The notes under the pieces: generated by a model
Databases searched by the model: none
Told to the model about the DNA's origin: nothing
The model's input: the letters and a program-made list of their open reading frames with translations, nothing else
Shown here: positions 63,017 through 64,000 of the stretch, in pieces
Layout: each line of letters opens with the position of its first letter
Numbering within the stretch: position 1 is the first letter of the stretch
Position numbers and translations under genes: made by a program
Assembly: GCA_964035575.1 (NCBI GenBank)
Contig: OZ037850.1
Coordinates: forward strand, 186,001-250,000
DNA length: 64,000 nucleotides
From: Rhynchopus sp. YZ270_cl-10
Lineage: Eukaryota; Euglenozoa; Diplonemea; Diplonemida; Diplonemidae
Direction of reading: 5' to 3'

Positions 63017-63424
63017 ATTTCGTGGTTTACATCTGATATGTGCCACTCCCGCTTCCACTCATCAGTCAGATGAATATTGGGATCATTGCGAACACAGGGT
63101 AATTAGGTGATGTAGGGTCCGGTTGGGTAGGAAAGAGAGAGTGTGTGTGTAAGGGAAACAAATTGGGAGGAGAAGTGGGGTGATGTATCTTCTTTAAAGA
63201 GTTTTCCACAACAAAAACAAAAAGCAACAATGAAGCGGAAAAAAAAAAGGGAAGAAAAAAAACCCCCCTTTACACATTGTTTCTCCCCTTCTTTTTTGCG
63301 TTTTCAAGAGAGAGAAAAAAATGCCATTTTAAAAATGACACTTTCTTTTTCAACCCTCTTCTACCCCGCTTCCCCAACCCCACCACCTTTTCAACAAACC
63401 ACCCCGTAGCTCTCTTAAATAAAA

Positions 63425-63555
63425 GTGAAGTTATTAATGCAGGCACCTCCGACTGACCCACGTACGATGCCAGCCATCCGGATGAAAGCAAATAAAATGT
63501 TGGAGGAGTGTAGTTGCCTCGGTTTTGTGTTGCCCACAGTCACAATCTCCACTTT
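63425..63555. repeat. Composite repeat R5 + R4
   Basis: R5 at 63425-63474 is followed within 25 bp by R4 (63497-63555). At 47234-47555 the same two families occur in the opposite order. Confidence 0.5.
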
Positions 63556-63700
63556 CCAATTTTTTTTGAAATATCGGTTTGAAACGTGGAGACCCCTCCC
63601 CTCCCCTCCCTTTCCCTTCCATCTACCCCAACCACCTAGGGATATGCACACACCTCCATTTGCTCTCCCTTCTCTTTCTGTACAGCCCCCTCCCCCTCAC

Positions 63701-64000
63701 CTATCGTCTTTGCGGCAGTGTTCGTGCCCCCCTTCTGACCGGAGCTGGAGCAGCCTTTTGTGCCGCGAGGGTTGCACGTTGCTGCTGCTGCTGCTGTTGT
63801 TGTTGTTGCTGTTGATCCACCGGATTGCGGTACGCATTCGCTGCCGCCTGAGGGTTTTTCTCTTCATAACTCATTTTCCGCTCCCACAACGCGGTAAAAC
63901 GATGCGCAGAACGGACAACCTTGGTACACCCTTCTAAAAACACTATTCCAATCGCGACAATGAGGACATGGGTCGCTGCAGGCACACCCCACAGACAGCA
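63701..64000 (-). CDS. Small polyglutamine membrane protein, N-terminus off window
   Basis: The frame is open to the right edge, and no ATG precedes residue 38 inside the window, so the 5' end lies outside or behind an exon boundary; CTGCAG at 63978-63983 is a possible acceptor. It reads THVLIVAIGIVFLEGCTKVV (a membrane helix), then ALWERKMSYEEKNPQAAANAYRNP, a run of 12 Gln encoded by mixed CAA and CAG codons (a CAG-type microsatellite, 63780-63815), and a basic end. The helix followed by a short soluble tail would fit a small organelle membrane protein, but I recognise no family. Confidence 0.5.
   Translation of the reverse strand, partial: CCLWGVPAATHVLIVAIGIVFLEGCTKVVRSAHRFTALWERKMSYEEKNPQAAANAYRNPVDQQQQQQQQQQQQRATLAAQKAAPAPVRRGARTLPQRR

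Overview
This window looks like nuclear DNA of a free-living euglenozoan, most likely a diplonemid. Three things point there. Two genes carry the N-terminal domain and EF-hand/coiled-coil layout of BILBO1, a flagellar-pocket-collar protein I know from kinetoplastids. Every confidently called protein gene lies on the minus strand, as in euglenozoan polycistronic clusters, and most starts are preceded by a pyrimidine tract plus AG that fits spliced-leader addition. At the same time several genes have ordinary GT-AG introns, all starting GTATG, which is too intron-rich for a trypanosomatid. The taxon is inference; no rRNA, tRNA or spliced-leader RNA gene was found.

Layout. 1-635: end of a secreted propeller-like protein. 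1.6-8.5 kb: two tandem astacin metalloproteases; the first is split by a 5'-truncated LINE with a 16-bp target-site duplication. 10.9-13.2 kb: BILBO1. 14.7-18.5 kb: a tyrosine-recombinase-type (Ngaro/DIRS-like) retroelement fossil with split direct repeats. 19.2-24.3 kb: mitochondrial ABC transporter (ATM1/ABCB7 type), a zinc-finger gene lying in three frames on the plus strand, and splicing factor BUD13. 25-35 kb: four cold-shock-domain genes in A-B-A-B order, made by a large duplication. 35.2-36.5 kb: a rhomboid-like/TMEM115-like membrane protein. 36.5-46.3 kb: a 5-kb tandem duplication, each unit holding a surface ascorbate-peroxidase-DOMON-mucin protein. 47.8-49.3 kb: a foldback DNA element. 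49.8-52.1 kb: second BILBO1-domain protein. 53-57.6 kb: an NLR-like STAND protein joining an ADP-ribosyltransferase-like domain, a NACHT ATPase, a pentapeptide-like stretch and 14 WD40 repeats. 58-59.5 kb: AP endonuclease 2. 61.8-62.9 kb: DUF445 membrane protein. Right edge: a polyglutamine membrane protein running off the window.

The genes do not form one pathway; neighbours are functionally mixed, as expected for polycistronic housekeeping clusters. The surface and defence flavour is notable: secreted proteases, membrane-anchored peroxidases and an NLR-like sensor. The gaps are rich in homopolymer A/T, short dispersed repeats and hairpins, and include two candidate small-RNA families (a 124-bp block at 1145/6688 and a ~95-bp block at 28571/37753/42804). 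All coordinates, splice sites and identities were read by eye.
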